Of a stretch of DNA of 64,000 bases, positions 38,650-47,742 are shown one piece after another (position 1 is the stretch's first letter; every line of letters starts with the position of its first letter). Below the pieces are notes generated by a model. It did no database searches, was not told the DNA's origin, and worked only from the letters and a program-made list of their open reading frames with translations. The translations under genes were made by a program, and so were the position numbers. Source of the DNA: Akkermansiaceae bacterium (lineage in GTDB: Bacteria > Verrucomicrobiota > Verrucomicrobiia > Verrucomicrobiales > Akkermansiaceae); the NCBI GenBank assembly GCA_013041925.1, contig JABDRB010000011.1:62001-126000 (forward strand), read 5' to 3'.

Positions 38650-39408
38650 TCAAACACATCCATTGACCAGTGGCTTAAGCATCAACCCAATGAGATAGGC
38701 AATACCCGCGGCAAGTGCCCCCACCGAGAGCGTTTCAAACCCTTCCGCAACCCAGGAACTCCCGACAAAACGACTTTTCAATGTGCCCACAATAAAGAAG
38801 GCGATCCCAGTGAGCAAGGCAGCCACCCCAAACGGGTCAGCCACCGTCCCAGGTATCACATATTCCAATAGATAGGTCACCAGCGGAATAGTCCCGACCA
38901 CGATAAAGGCGAGATAGGTGACCCCCGCCGCTTTCCACGCCGATGGGTTGTGCAGGGGTAATCCATGCTCCTCGGTGATCATCGTATCGATCCAGCGTTT
39001 CTTGTCAGAGGTAATCACCTCAACAACCCGCTCAAGCACGTCACCCTCCAACCCCTTGGCTAAAAATATCTGCCGGATCTCCTCCCTCTCCCCATCCGGA
39101 TGCGCTTCAATCTCCATCTCCTCATTACGCCTCGCACGGACACGACTTTGGATCTCTGCTCGGGTCCCTAAAAAATTCCCCGCCGCCATCGAAAACCCAT
39201 CAGCCAGCAAGTTCGCAACCCCGAGAATAATCACCACCCCACTCGATAAGCCCGTTGCTGCCACCGAGGCCACCACCGCAAACGTGGTCACCGCACCATC
39301 AATCGCACCATAAATAAAGTCCCTCAGGTAACTCTGACTCGGCTCCGCCTGCAGTCGCGCCCGAATGGCATCTGGTGAGTGCTCTGCATTTATTTCATCA
39401 ACAGGCAT
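38650..39408 (-). CDS. VIT1/CCC1-family membrane transporter
   Basis: 252 residues. After a charged N-terminal tail come five membrane spans in the VIT arrangement: RDFIYGAIDGAVTTFAVVAS, SSGVVIILGVANLLADGFSM (followed by AAGNFLGTRAE), then a cytoplasmic stretch REEIRQIFLAKGLEGD with several acidic residues and EEHGLP, and three C-terminal spans. The G-A-I-D-G pattern and the acidic cytoplasmic helices (possible metal ligands) are typical of Fe2+/Mn2+ vacuolar-type transporters. The cargo cannot be fixed from sequence. Confidence 0.88.
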   Translation of the reverse strand: MPVDEINAEHSPDAIRARLQAEPSQSYLRDFIYGAIDGAVTTFAVVASVAATGLSSGVVIILGVANLLADGFSMAAGNFLGTRAEIQSRVRARRNEEMEIEAHPDGEREEIRQIFLAKGLEGDVLERVVEVITSDKKRWIDTMITEEHGLPLHNPSAWKAAGVTYLAFIVVGTIPLVTYLLEYVIPGTVADPFGVAALLTGIAFFIVGTLKSRFVGSSWVAEGFETLSVGALAAGIAYLIGLMLKPLVNGCV

Positions 39409-39522
39409 ACCGGTAGTCTAAACCCATCACCGGTAAATAGATAGGTCAAACAACATATTTCCACGCTGAAGCGCTTCCGATTCCATCCATCTGCCGACTT
39501 TTCCTCACCCCCTGCACCGTCA

Positions 39523-40608
39523 CTAAAACAACTCATCGATCACCTCATCCGAGGGAGTCGTGTCGCCTTCCGGCCCGTCCTCGGCTTCGGAAAAATGTGC
39601 CAGTGGCTTCACCAAACTCGCCGGCAAGGGGAACTTGCGCTCTTGGATTCCAGGTGCGAGCTCAGGTGAGCTTTCGTATCCCATCCGCATCATTTCATAC
39701 TTAGCATCCATGTTATCGACATAATGCAGCGCCATCGCCTCTGGTGTGCGTGGCAGCGTCGGCGACCCCCATTCATGGGTCCCATGATGACTGGCAATCA
39801 GGTGCAGCAGGTGCAGATGCACGTCATCACTGGATGGCTCAAGCTCAGCCCACCCAGACGACCGATCCTCCTCCATCATATCGCGCCAGATCTTATTCAC
39901 CGTTTCAATCCCCAACGGAATATGACCTAACATCTCTCCATGCAGATTAAACGGCTGAGTAAACCCCGACTCAGGGTAGTTGTTTTCCCACATCTTCCCA
40001 CAGTCGTGAAACAGCACGCCCGCCGTCATCAGGTCACGGTTAAGACGAGGGTAAACCCCACACACAGCATGAGCACAACGCATCATCTGGGCAACGTGTT
40101 CGACCAACCCACCACGCCGTGCATGGTGGTTTTTTCTGGCCGCGGCACTGCGCCGGAACTTCCCCCCATACCTCCGGACAAACTCCGCACACACCTCACG
40201 TAACCTCGGGTCCGCGATGCCCGTCGTCATTTCTAAAATATCCGACCAGTCAGCCTCCTGCCGCCTGCGCGTCTCTGGATCACCTGCAAGAAAATCCGAC
40301 CCTTCCGCCTCAGTCAGTAAACGCATATCCCACTTCGAGGAATCAATACCATACTGACTCTGTGTCCACTCACCACTGAGACGAAGCAAAGTGCCGTCGG
40401 AAAGATCCTGCAAGGCACGGAATTGCGGCCTGTTTTCCCAGACCTTGAGTTTCATCTCACCGGTGCCATCAACCAAGCTGATCTCGTAGTAGGGTTTCCC
40501 CGTTTTGGTTTCCCGCTCAGCCTTACGTTCAAGCTGGGCGTCAAAGCTCGCGGAGAGTGGATCAGTGCCGGCACACTGCCTGAGTTCGGAAATCGTCACA
40601 TGCTTCAC
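39523..40608 (-). CDS. HD-domain 3'-5' exoribonuclease, YhaM-like
   Basis: 361 residues from a GTG at 40608; no nearby ATG fits. The N-terminal half is an OB-fold tRNA_anti-type domain (TISELRQCAGTDPLS ... YYEISLVDGTGEMKLKVWENR) and the C-terminal half an HD phosphohydrolase: GGLVEHVAQMM (first His), GVLFHDCGKMWEN (the HD pair), LHLIASHHGTHEWGSP and YVDNMDAKYEMM. OB plus HD in this order is that of YhaM/Cbf1 3'-5' exonucleases. The C-terminal tail is acidic (EDGPEGDTTPSDEVIDELF). Confidence 0.85.
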   Translation of the reverse strand: MKHVTISELRQCAGTDPLSASFDAQLERKAERETKTGKPYYEISLVDGTGEMKLKVWENRPQFRALQDLSDGTLLRLSGEWTQSQYGIDSSKWDMRLLTEAEGSDFLAGDPETRRRQEADWSDILEMTTGIADPRLREVCAEFVRRYGGKFRRSAAARKNHHARRGGLVEHVAQMMRCAHAVCGVYPRLNRDLMTAGVLFHDCGKMWENNYPESGFTQPFNLHGEMLGHIPLGIETVNKIWRDMMEEDRSSGWAELEPSSDDVHLHLLHLIASHHGTHEWGSPTLPRTPEAMALHYVDNMDAKYEMMRMGYESSPELAPGIQERKFPLPASLVKPLAHFSEAEDGPEGDTTPSDEVIDELF

Positions 40609-40679
40609 AAGCTAAATACTAGCTCTAGCAGACGAGGGTGCAAGCCTCGATTATCGAGTCGTCAAGCTCCGTGTCAGGA

Positions 40680-41345
40680 CTAGGTCGGGTCGTCGCCGTA
40701 ATCATTCGGGCCCATCGTCCCGCGCAGGCAGCCGACTTCAATAAATGACCAGATCCCGCCAATCAATGGAACCAGGCCGATGAGAAACCACCACCCAGAT
40801 TTCCCCCGATCGTGCCATCGCTTGCATTGAAGCGCCAAGGACGACCAAATCATACCGACGTAAACAACTGCGACGATGATCAACGTCACAGGTGATTCCT
40901 CACCCAAAAGCATGATAGGGGCAACTAAAACAGCCATCACTATCCCCATCAAAATAAAAGAATAAGCCCAATACGTCCTTCTCGGAATACGTCCACCAAA
41001 GGAAAATAGCGTCGCCATAAAACCTGGCTTCGCCTGCACCCCAGCACCCACTCCCAGGTCAGACTGCGGTGCAGTGTAGGGGTTGACCGCTGAAGATGCC
41101 GATGAGGCCAACGATGACCCAGAACCAACCTGAGCGACAGCTGCTGGTTCCGCTTGGGGGGTGGGAACGTTCATCAAGCCATCAACCGATGAGGCTGCCT
41201 GCCATTCCGCCATCCCCTCAGACCATACCAGGGTCTCATCAACAACCACGCCACTGGTTATTTTCCCCTGCAAATTATCCCTCGTGACCGGTCCAGCTTG
41301 TTTCCCATCACCGTCGACAAAATACCATTGTTGTGGAGCTTCCAT
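40680..41345 (-). CDS. GYF_2 plus DUF805 membrane protein
   Basis: 221 residues. A GYF_2 domain at the N-terminus (QQWYFVDGDGKQAGPV through LVWSEGMAEWQAASS) is joined by an Ala/Ser-rich linker to a DUF805 domain starting near 105 (FSFGGRIPRRTYWAYSFILM). It shows the usual R-R-x-Y-W pattern, three to four membrane spans and the C-terminal CKRWHDRGKSGWW. GYF_2-DUF805 fusions are common in Verrucomicrobiota and Planctomycetes; no activity is known. It follows purF on the same strand but need not be functionally linked. Confidence 0.88.
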   Translation of the reverse strand: MEAPQQWYFVDGDGKQAGPVTRDNLQGKITSGVVVDETLVWSEGMAEWQAASSVDGLMNVPTPQAEPAAVAQVGSGSSLASSASSAVNPYTAPQSDLGVGAGVQAKPGFMATLFSFGGRIPRRTYWAYSFILMGIVMAVLVAPIMLLGEESPVTLIIVAVVYVGMIWSSLALQCKRWHDRGKSGWWFLIGLVPLIGGIWSFIEVGCLRGTMGPNDYGDDPT

Positions 41346-41417
41346 ATGCGTCTATTCATTAATGATCATCGAAAAATCCTACAAGCCAAAAAAAGGAGAA
41401 CCACCAGCGGTGCCGGG

Positions 41418-43343
41418 CTACAATGGCAGGTCGTAGCTGCGGCCGTCAGACCCCTCAAACCATTTGACATAGGCTAGGTTGACGGTGCCAAAGCCTCCAG
41501 GCGTCGGGTAATCACCAGTGAAATACCAATCGCCACACGGCCCTTTGATGCAGGCACGTAAGTTGTCAATCGTCTGGAAAATCACGTCCACATCACCGCT
41601 CCAATCAATATCTTCAGGGTAAACCATCCGACTAATCTCGGCAGAGATCTCCTCGTCCGTGAAATCGGCATAGATGCGCTTCACCTGATTCACGCGTTCT
41701 TCCTTAGGCTTCGCCAGTTCAGCTTTACAGAGGTCATAGACATCACCAAGGAGCCGAGTCTTACCAGCGCATTTGATTAGGTTGACCGCAGCTTGGAAGG
41801 CAATAAATTTACCGAGCTCTGACATATCAATCCCGTAACAATCTGGGTAACGAATCTGTGGTGCTGTAGAACAAACAACGATCTTGTGCGGATTGGTTCG
41901 GGCAAGAATTTTTAAGATCGACTCCTTGAGCGTGGTCCCCCGCACAATCGAGTCGTCCAGCGCGACCAAGGCATCCCCCTCTTTGACCAAATCATAGGTA
42001 ATGTCGTAAACGTGCGACACGAGCTGCGCCCGTCCTTTTTCCTGAGAAATGAAGGTGCGCATCTTAATATCCTTATGCACCGCCTTCTCTCCACGCGGCC
42101 AGTTACGCATAATCAGTTCATCAAGCACATCCTCAGTGAGAACGCCCTTTTCACAGGCCGTCATGATTTCAGACCGCACTTGCTGACGGCGAAGCAGTCG
42201 TAACCCGTCCAAAAACCCATAATAGGCGGTCTCGGCGGTATTGGGAATAAAGGTGAAAACCGATTTGTCAAAATCACGCCCGATCGCCTCGTAGACCTGG
42301 TCCACCAAGGCCGCACCCATCGCCTTGCGCTCGCGATAAATCGAGGGGTCGTTGCCTCGAGAAAAATAGATCCGCTCGAACGAACATGGGCTCAGCGGCT
42401 TCTCATCATGAAAGCGCTGCGTGCTCTGACTCCCGTCACGACGAATAATCGTTGCCGTGCCCGGCTCCACTTCCTTCACCTCATCCTTGGATGCTTCAAA
42501 CACCGTCATCAACGGCACTCTCTCGGAAGCAAAGGCAATCACTTCATCATCCTGATACACGTGACAAGGTCGAATCCCCCGAGGGTCACGCATCACAAAC
42601 ATATCGCCGTTACCCACCACGCCACTAATCGCGTAGCCGCCGTCCCAGGGTTCACCCGAGTCACGCAGGATCGTTGGCAGGTCAATCTGATCGGAGATCA
42701 TCGCCGGGATTTTACGGCCGTCGATCCCCTCGTCACGCATCTTGTGATAGAGGTCAGTGTGATGCTCATCGAGATGGAACCCGATCTCCTCTAACACCGT
42801 TTGGGTGTCCGTTCCAAAAATTGGATGCTGACCACGGTCCATCAGCTTTTTATTCAAATCACCCGCATTGGTCATGTTAAAATTCCCCATCACCATCAGG
42901 GTGCGGGTCGGCCAGTTGCTGCGGCGTAAATACGGGTGACAAGACCCCGAATCAAACTCACCCGAGGTTCCGTAACGGAGGTGACCCACGAGAACCTCCC
43001 CACCAAAATCAAATTTCTGTTTCACCGACTCCGGTTTTTCCGGATCAAGCACGCCCTCGCGGGCCATCTTGTTAAAACTCTTTAACTCATTGCTAAAAAC
43101 CGCCGCCATGGAGTCCTTGGCAGCGTCTCTGCGGCGGAAAATATACGGCTGCCCGAGTGGCATATCGAGTTTCACGCAGCCGATACCAATCCCGTCTTGA
43201 CCACGGTTGTGCTGCTTTTCCATCAGGAGGAAAAGCTTGTTTAATCCCCAGAGCGCCGTGCCGTATTTATCTTTGTAATAAGAAAGAGGCTTACGTAGAC
43301 GGACCACGGCAATCCCGCATTCGTGTTTCAGTGGATCACTCAT
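41418..43343 (-). CDS. purF: amidophosphoribosyltransferase, long PurF-like form
   Basis: 641 residues against about 470-505 for classical PurF. First committed step of purine synthesis: PRPP plus glutamine gives phosphoribosylamine. The Ntn nucleophile Cys is at residue 9 (KHECGIAVVRL), so the first eight residues would have to be a propeptide or be removed. Glutaminase motifs LLMEKQHNRGQDGIG, HLRYGTSG and MGNFNMTNAG are followed by the phosphoribosyl domain with the PRPP loop VALDDSIVRGTTL. A C-terminal extension of about 120 residues (PKEERVNQVKRIYADFTDE ...) resembles the long PurF of Bacteroidetes. It lies 41 nt behind purM. Confidence 0.93.
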   Translation of the reverse strand: MSDPLKHECGIAVVRLRKPLSYYKDKYGTALWGLNKLFLLMEKQHNRGQDGIGIGCVKLDMPLGQPYIFRRRDAAKDSMAAVFSNELKSFNKMAREGVLDPEKPESVKQKFDFGGEVLVGHLRYGTSGEFDSGSCHPYLRRSNWPTRTLMVMGNFNMTNAGDLNKKLMDRGQHPIFGTDTQTVLEEIGFHLDEHHTDLYHKMRDEGIDGRKIPAMISDQIDLPTILRDSGEPWDGGYAISGVVGNGDMFVMRDPRGIRPCHVYQDDEVIAFASERVPLMTVFEASKDEVKEVEPGTATIIRRDGSQSTQRFHDEKPLSPCSFERIYFSRGNDPSIYRERKAMGAALVDQVYEAIGRDFDKSVFTFIPNTAETAYYGFLDGLRLLRRQQVRSEIMTACEKGVLTEDVLDELIMRNWPRGEKAVHKDIKMRTFISQEKGRAQLVSHVYDITYDLVKEGDALVALDDSIVRGTTLKESILKILARTNPHKIVVCSTAPQIRYPDCYGIDMSELGKFIAFQAAVNLIKCAGKTRLLGDVYDLCKAELAKPKEERVNQVKRIYADFTDEEISAEISRMVYPEDIDWSGDVDVIFQTIDNLRACIKGPCGDWYFTGDYPTPGGFGTVNLAYVKWFEGSDGRSYDLPL

Positions 43344-43384
43344 CGTGCAGAATAGATTGGTGTTTGAAGTTCAGCGTTGAAAAC

Positions 43385-44383
43385 TTATCCCTCCATGCTC
43401 ACCCTCACGCCATGGGTATCGGTGATCGTGCCGATCTTCACGCCACCCGGCCCAGCCTGCATGATCTTGTCCGCATCATCCGGCGAAACAATCACCACCC
43501 AGCCAAACCCCATATTAAAGGTGTTAAATTTGTCAGCCGCATCCACATATTGGATTAGCTTCTGCATGGCTGCATTGTCCCAGTTCGGAATGACCACATC
43601 AGCACCATGATTCGGCAGCAATCGTTCAAGGTTTTCAGGAAGTCCGCCGCCCGTGATGTGCGCCATTGCACGGGGTTTGACACCCGCCGCTTTAATATCA
43701 TTGACGACATCATGATAAAGTCGAGTCGGCGCGAGTAAACTGACAATCTCTTCCTTGGTAAACGCATCACCATGCTCAGCCAATACGCGGCGAACAAGAC
43801 TGAACCCATTCGCGTGCGGACCATCAGACCCATAACCGATCAATACATCACCAGTGGCAATCTGCGTCGGGTCGATCAAATCAGGCTTTTCGCAGCATCC
43901 AATACAAAATCCGGAAAGCTCAACCACATCCTCTGGCACGATGCCTGGCATTTCAGCGGTTTCCCCACCTGCCAGAATACATCCACAATCTTCAAGGTAG
44001 TCACACATGCCTGCAATCAAGCGCGTGATCAATGGCTTATCCAATGCCGAAATCCCAATGTAATCGAGAAACATCAGCGGATCACCACCCGTTGTCAGGA
44101 TATCATTCACACTCATCGCTACCAAGTCCTTGCCCGCCGCTTCAAGCTGGTCATGCTCCAGCAACAGCTCAAGCTTGGTGCCCACACCATCACAGCCAGT
44201 GACAATCACGGGTTGCTCATAGTCGCATAGGTCAAATGCTGCTGCGAATAGACCAAAGGCACCATAAAGCTGCCTTTGATTCTGCGTCCTGCGGACGTGA
44301 GCACCGATGTCCCCAACCAGGGCAGCAGCTTCTCTTGTATCCACACCTGATTCCTTATAGGTAAGTTTGCCCGACATATTCAT
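43385..44383 (-). CDS. purM: phosphoribosylformylglycinamidine cyclo-ligase PurM
   Basis: 332 residues from the ATG at 44383 (a GTG at 44389 and an ATG at 44377 are alternatives). ATP-dependent closure of the imidazole ring to AIR in purine synthesis. Motifs: KLTYKESGVDTREAA, TGCDGVGTKLELLLEHDQ (active-site Asp and Lys), MSVNDILTTGGDPLMFLDYI, AGGETAEMPGIV and TGGGLPENLERLLP. Followed by purF on the same strand, so this is a two-gene purine operon. Divergent from the kinase gene. Confidence 0.95.
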   Translation of the reverse strand: MNMSGKLTYKESGVDTREAAALVGDIGAHVRRTQNQRQLYGAFGLFAAAFDLCDYEQPVIVTGCDGVGTKLELLLEHDQLEAAGKDLVAMSVNDILTTGGDPLMFLDYIGISALDKPLITRLIAGMCDYLEDCGCILAGGETAEMPGIVPEDVVELSGFCIGCCEKPDLIDPTQIATGDVLIGYGSDGPHANGFSLVRRVLAEHGDAFTKEEIVSLLAPTRLYHDVVNDIKAAGVKPRAMAHITGGGLPENLERLLPNHGADVVIPNWDNAAMQKLIQYVDAADKFNTFNMGFGWVVIVSPDDADKIMQAGPGGVKIGTITDTHGVRVSMEG

Positions 44384-44607
44384 TGGCACGATATCTCGTG
44401 AGACCGTCTTTTAGCAGCCCATAAGACGCTGGCAATGGTTTATTTCATCACAGGCTCTCGCAATTCAGAAAATGGGCATTCTTTCCACAGCAACAACCCT
44501 GAAAGAAGGTTGACCACAGCAAAAATAATAACCTCTAAAAAATTAAATTTTCAGGTGGATAAGCACCTTCAAATGGTATTATTTATAGCGAAGAGCCATT
44601 CACACTT

Positions 44608-47175
44608 ATGGAAGACGCCCAACCACCGCAACATTTCCAAGCCCCATCCCTAGAGGAACTCACCCCTCTTTTTCCAGCCTATGCCATGGAAACATTCATC
44701 GCCCAAGGCGGTATGGGTGCCGTTTACAGGGCTCGGCAAATCTCGTTAGATCGATCCGTCGCCATCAAAATCCTTCCACGCGAGTTCGGTGACGACCCGC
44801 AATTCCGCGCATCCTTTCAGGCCGAGGCCAAAGCTATGGCGCGACTCAATCACCCTAACCTCATCAGCATTTATGACTTCGGTGAAATCCATGGCATGCT
44901 TTTCCTCATCATGGAATGCGTCGAGGGGAAATCCCTCTTCCACTCGTCTTATGGTAAGCGGATCGACCCGAAACAGGCCGCAGAAATCGTCATCGCCATC
45001 TGCCGCGGCCTCGATCATGCCCACTCGGCCGACATCCTTCACCGCGATGTCAAACCCAGCAACATCCTGCTATCACCCAACGCCACACCAAAAATTGGCG
45101 ATTTCGGCCTCGCCACCCCGATCAACGAGACAGCATCCAAGGAAGATATCGTCTACGGCACACCAGGATACACCGCGCCCGAGATCATCCACCGCCTCCA
45201 AGTCGACCGCCGAGCAGATATCTTCTCCACCGGCGTCATTCTGCACGAACTCCTCACCGGCGCGCTCCCTGACGACAACCGCACGCCTCCGTCCATGCTC
45301 TCGAGTTGCCCCGCCGCCTTTGATCACATCGTCGCACGCAGCACCCACCCCGACCCCCAACAGCGCTACTCCACCGCCGCAGAATTCGCTGACGATCTGG
45401 AAAACGCTCTGAAAGGAGCTGCCTCACACGCCCGATTAAACCTCACCGGAGCGCCCATCGCCGCCCAAGCGGCTATTCCTGCCAAAAAATCCCGCGCCTT
45501 AGCCACCACACTCTGTATCATCGGCGTCATCGCACTCGCCCTGATCCTCTACTCTTTCAGTCAGAAAAATGACCCCTCGGCGACGCCTTCTGTCGCAGCA
45601 ACACCAACGGATACCGCGGCTCCTGACACTCCGAATCCCCCTATCACCCCAACTCCTGATACCCCGAATCCCCCTATCACCGCGACTCCTGATACTCCGA
45701 CTCGTCCTGTCACCCCAACCCCGAGCGGATCAGAAGACCCCCCAACTCCCGTCAGCCACCCAACCCGTCCCAACCAAGCTGTCCAACAGGCACTGGCTCA
45801 ACTTAAAGAAAAACTCGCCAACGGCTCCAGAGACGAATTTCCAGAGGGCACCGAAGAACGAAACGGCAGCCACTTCCTCCTCCTCCATCTCCCCCTGTCA
45901 TGGCAGGCGGCCACACGCTTTGCCGAGGAGCACGGAGGCCACCTCGCCATCGCCGCATCCCAAGAAGATAAAGAGTGGATGAGCCAAACGTTTCGCATCC
46001 CATCCCACGCTTGGCTCGGCGCCGGCATCGCGGGTCAGGCGCGCTGGCAATGGCTCGATGATACCGCATGGAACCCCGTGGACCAAATGAGGGCGGGTTC
46101 AGACGAGCCATGCTTCGCGACACTCACCCCCAACGGCACCCTCGCGGCATCCGCACCCGACCAAACACACGGATTCATCCTGCAATGGCGAAACGATGGA
46201 TCCAACCCCTGCACGCTCGATGCCCAGCTCAAACGCACCGTAGCAAGCATCCAAAGCACTGACATCCATAAGGCACGCTACCCAGTCGGCACCCGCACTT
46301 TCGAAAAATCCCACTTCCTCTTGATCCCCCGGTCGATGAGCTGGGAAAACGCCTACCAGTTTGCCAAATCACAGCAAGCGCAACTCGCGGTGCCTTCGTC
46401 CCGAGTGGAAAGCCAATGGATCATCAGCAACGCGTTCTGGAATGACACCGCAATAAGCTACTGGCTCGGCGGGTATCTACTCAAACCCACTGCCCCGTGG
46501 CAATGGATCACCAAGGAAGCTTGGCATTCCTCCGGATGGAGCCGCAACGAACCCGTCGACAGCTCAGCACACAACCGCCTCCTGATGACAGCAGCCTCGC
46601 CCAGCTCACCACCATCCTGGGCCACTTCCGAAGGAGAAAAAGGCGACGCCCAAGGCCTCCTCATCGAATGGAGTAACCCTAAACAAGTCACCATCACCTC
46701 ATTCGATCTGAACCCATGGCTTGTAAGCGTCAACCGGAAGATCAAGGAGCGAGTCAAACCCGATATTAACGACCACCGCAAAAACCAGAAAAAGCTGATC
46801 AGAAAATACATCCAAGACATGGAGAGCGCGGCTAAAAAAATCAAAAGCGCCCGACAAGCCAGCTTCCTCGTCAAGGTGGTCAAAGAAAACATGGAAAAAG
46901 TGGAAGAAAGTGGTGAGTTACCGGATGCCGTCCCCGTTTACTTCCCCGAAAATTTCCACGCAATCCATGCCGCGTCCGAAAAATCGTTTGAAAAACTCGA
47001 TCAAGATCATGAGGATCAACTCCAAACTCAACTTGATTTCTACACCCAAGGGCTCCTGAAAAAAGCCACCGAGTTAGAGCAGTCTGGCTTCTACTACCCA
47101 TCTAGAATACTTACCAAATTGGTCGATTCTATTGATGAGGACACATTCAATTTCCTCGAAGTCCTCGGCTTATAA
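44608..47175 (+). CDS. membrane Ser/Thr protein kinase with two C-type-lectin-like domains
   Basis: 855 residues. An N-terminal Hanks kinase (27-265) is complete: glycine loop AQGGMGAVY, VAIK Lys54, catalytic H-R-D-V-K-P-S-N (D147), D-F-G (D165), T-A-P-E near 189. One membrane helix at 299-317 (ATTLCIIGVIALALILYSF) separates it from the outside part. There a T/P-rich linker with a 10-residue repeat (338-372, TPDTPNPPIT) carries two lectin-like folds (about 411-528 and 557-690), each with S-W-x-x-A, W-L-G and a closing WR/EW strand. A charged helical tail (720-855) ends the protein. It probably senses an outer ligand and signals inward. Confidence 0.88.
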   Translation: MEDAQPPQHFQAPSLEELTPLFPAYAMETFIAQGGMGAVYRARQISLDRSVAIKILPREFGDDPQFRASFQAEAKAMARLNHPNLISIYDFGEIHGMLFLIMECVEGKSLFHSSYGKRIDPKQAAEIVIAICRGLDHAHSADILHRDVKPSNILLSPNATPKIGDFGLATPINETASKEDIVYGTPGYTAPEIIHRLQVDRRADIFSTGVILHELLTGALPDDNRTPPSMLSSCPAAFDHIVARSTHPDPQQRYSTAAEFADDLENALKGAASHARLNLTGAPIAAQAAIPAKKSRALATTLCIIGVIALALILYSFSQKNDPSATPSVAATPTDTAAPDTPNPPITPTPDTPNPPITATPDTPTRPVTPTPSGSEDPPTPVSHPTRPNQAVQQALAQLKEKLANGSRDEFPEGTEERNGSHFLLLHLPLSWQAATRFAEEHGGHLAIAASQEDKEWMSQTFRIPSHAWLGAGIAGQARWQWLDDTAWNPVDQMRAGSDEPCFATLTPNGTLAASAPDQTHGFILQWRNDGSNPCTLDAQLKRTVASIQSTDIHKARYPVGTRTFEKSHFLLIPRSMSWENAYQFAKSQQAQLAVPSSRVESQWIISNAFWNDTAISYWLGGYLLKPTAPWQWITKEAWHSSGWSRNEPVDSSAHNRLLMTAASPSSPPSWATSEGEKGDAQGLLIEWSNPKQVTITSFDLNPWLVSVNRKIKERVKPDINDHRKNQKKLIRKYIQDMESAAKKIKSARQASFLVKVVKENMEKVEESGELPDAVPVYFPENFHAIHAASEKSFEKLDQDHEDQLQTQLDFYTQGLLKKATELEQSGFYYPSRILTKLVDSIDEDTFNFLEVLGL
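45619..45721 (+). repeat. 30-bp in-gene repeat in the kinase linker
   Basis: Three to four units of about 30 bp coding for T-P-D-T-P-N-P-P-I-T, in frame with the kinase gene. The unit number may vary between strains. Confidence 0.7.
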
Positions 47176-47180
47176 AACAA

Positions 47181-47483
47181 TCACTCGTCCACATCCATCA
47201 CCAACACCTTTTCCCACCAGTCTTTGAATGCATTGACAAAAACATGGTGATCCGGATGATCCTGGTAGATGTTGTGAAGCTCCAAGGAGTCAAACTTTAA
47301 TGAGATGGCATAATCAAAACTCTTATCGGTCACTGGCCGACTAGGGGTATCCGCGGACTTCCCCCACAATCCTGCAGAGATCTCACCGATCTTCAGCAAG
47401 TCCATCACCCCTAGCTCAAACGAGGCGAGGTCCGCAGAATTCTTTTTTTCCTCCTTCAACCAAAAATACACGTGATGCTCCAT
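47181..47483 (-). CDS. stress-responsive alpha/beta-barrel (Dabb) protein
   Basis: 100 residues from ATG 47483 (MEHHVYFWLKEEK); longer starts to 47519 add 12 residues of no clear value. The Dabb family is a ferredoxin-like barrel dimer. The pattern EHHVYFWLK at the start, DYAISLKFDSLE in the middle, and YQDHPDHHVFVNAFKDWWEKVLVMDVDE at the end are characteristic. Function is unknown in general, often stress-related or polyketide-cyclase-like. It ends 5 nt from the kinase stop, convergent. Confidence 0.85.
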   Translation of the reverse strand: MEHHVYFWLKEEKKNSADLASFELGVMDLLKIGEISAGLWGKSADTPSRPVTDKSFDYAISLKFDSLELHNIYQDHPDHHVFVNAFKDWWEKVLVMDVDE

Positions 47484-47742
47484 AGCCACATTCTTCACGA
47501 CGATCAGCATCCAAGCCAAGCCTAAAGATCACAAACACTCAGCCACCTTGCGTCGGATCAAACTTCACTCATTCCTCCCATACCCAGAGGCTCCCTGAGA
47601 TGGAGAGATATCAATTTGACCGCGCTCGCACATTGTGCCCTTAATGGCACCAAGCCCCAAGCCACCGGTGGTCGCAGTCAACGCATCGGGAACACAATCA
47701 ACGTATTCACACGAATCCAACAAACACTCAATCCATTATCCT

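Noticed and set aside
45619-45721. repeat array that might suggest CRISPR
   Set aside because: Units are contiguous, in frame and within the kinase coding sequence; there are no spacers.
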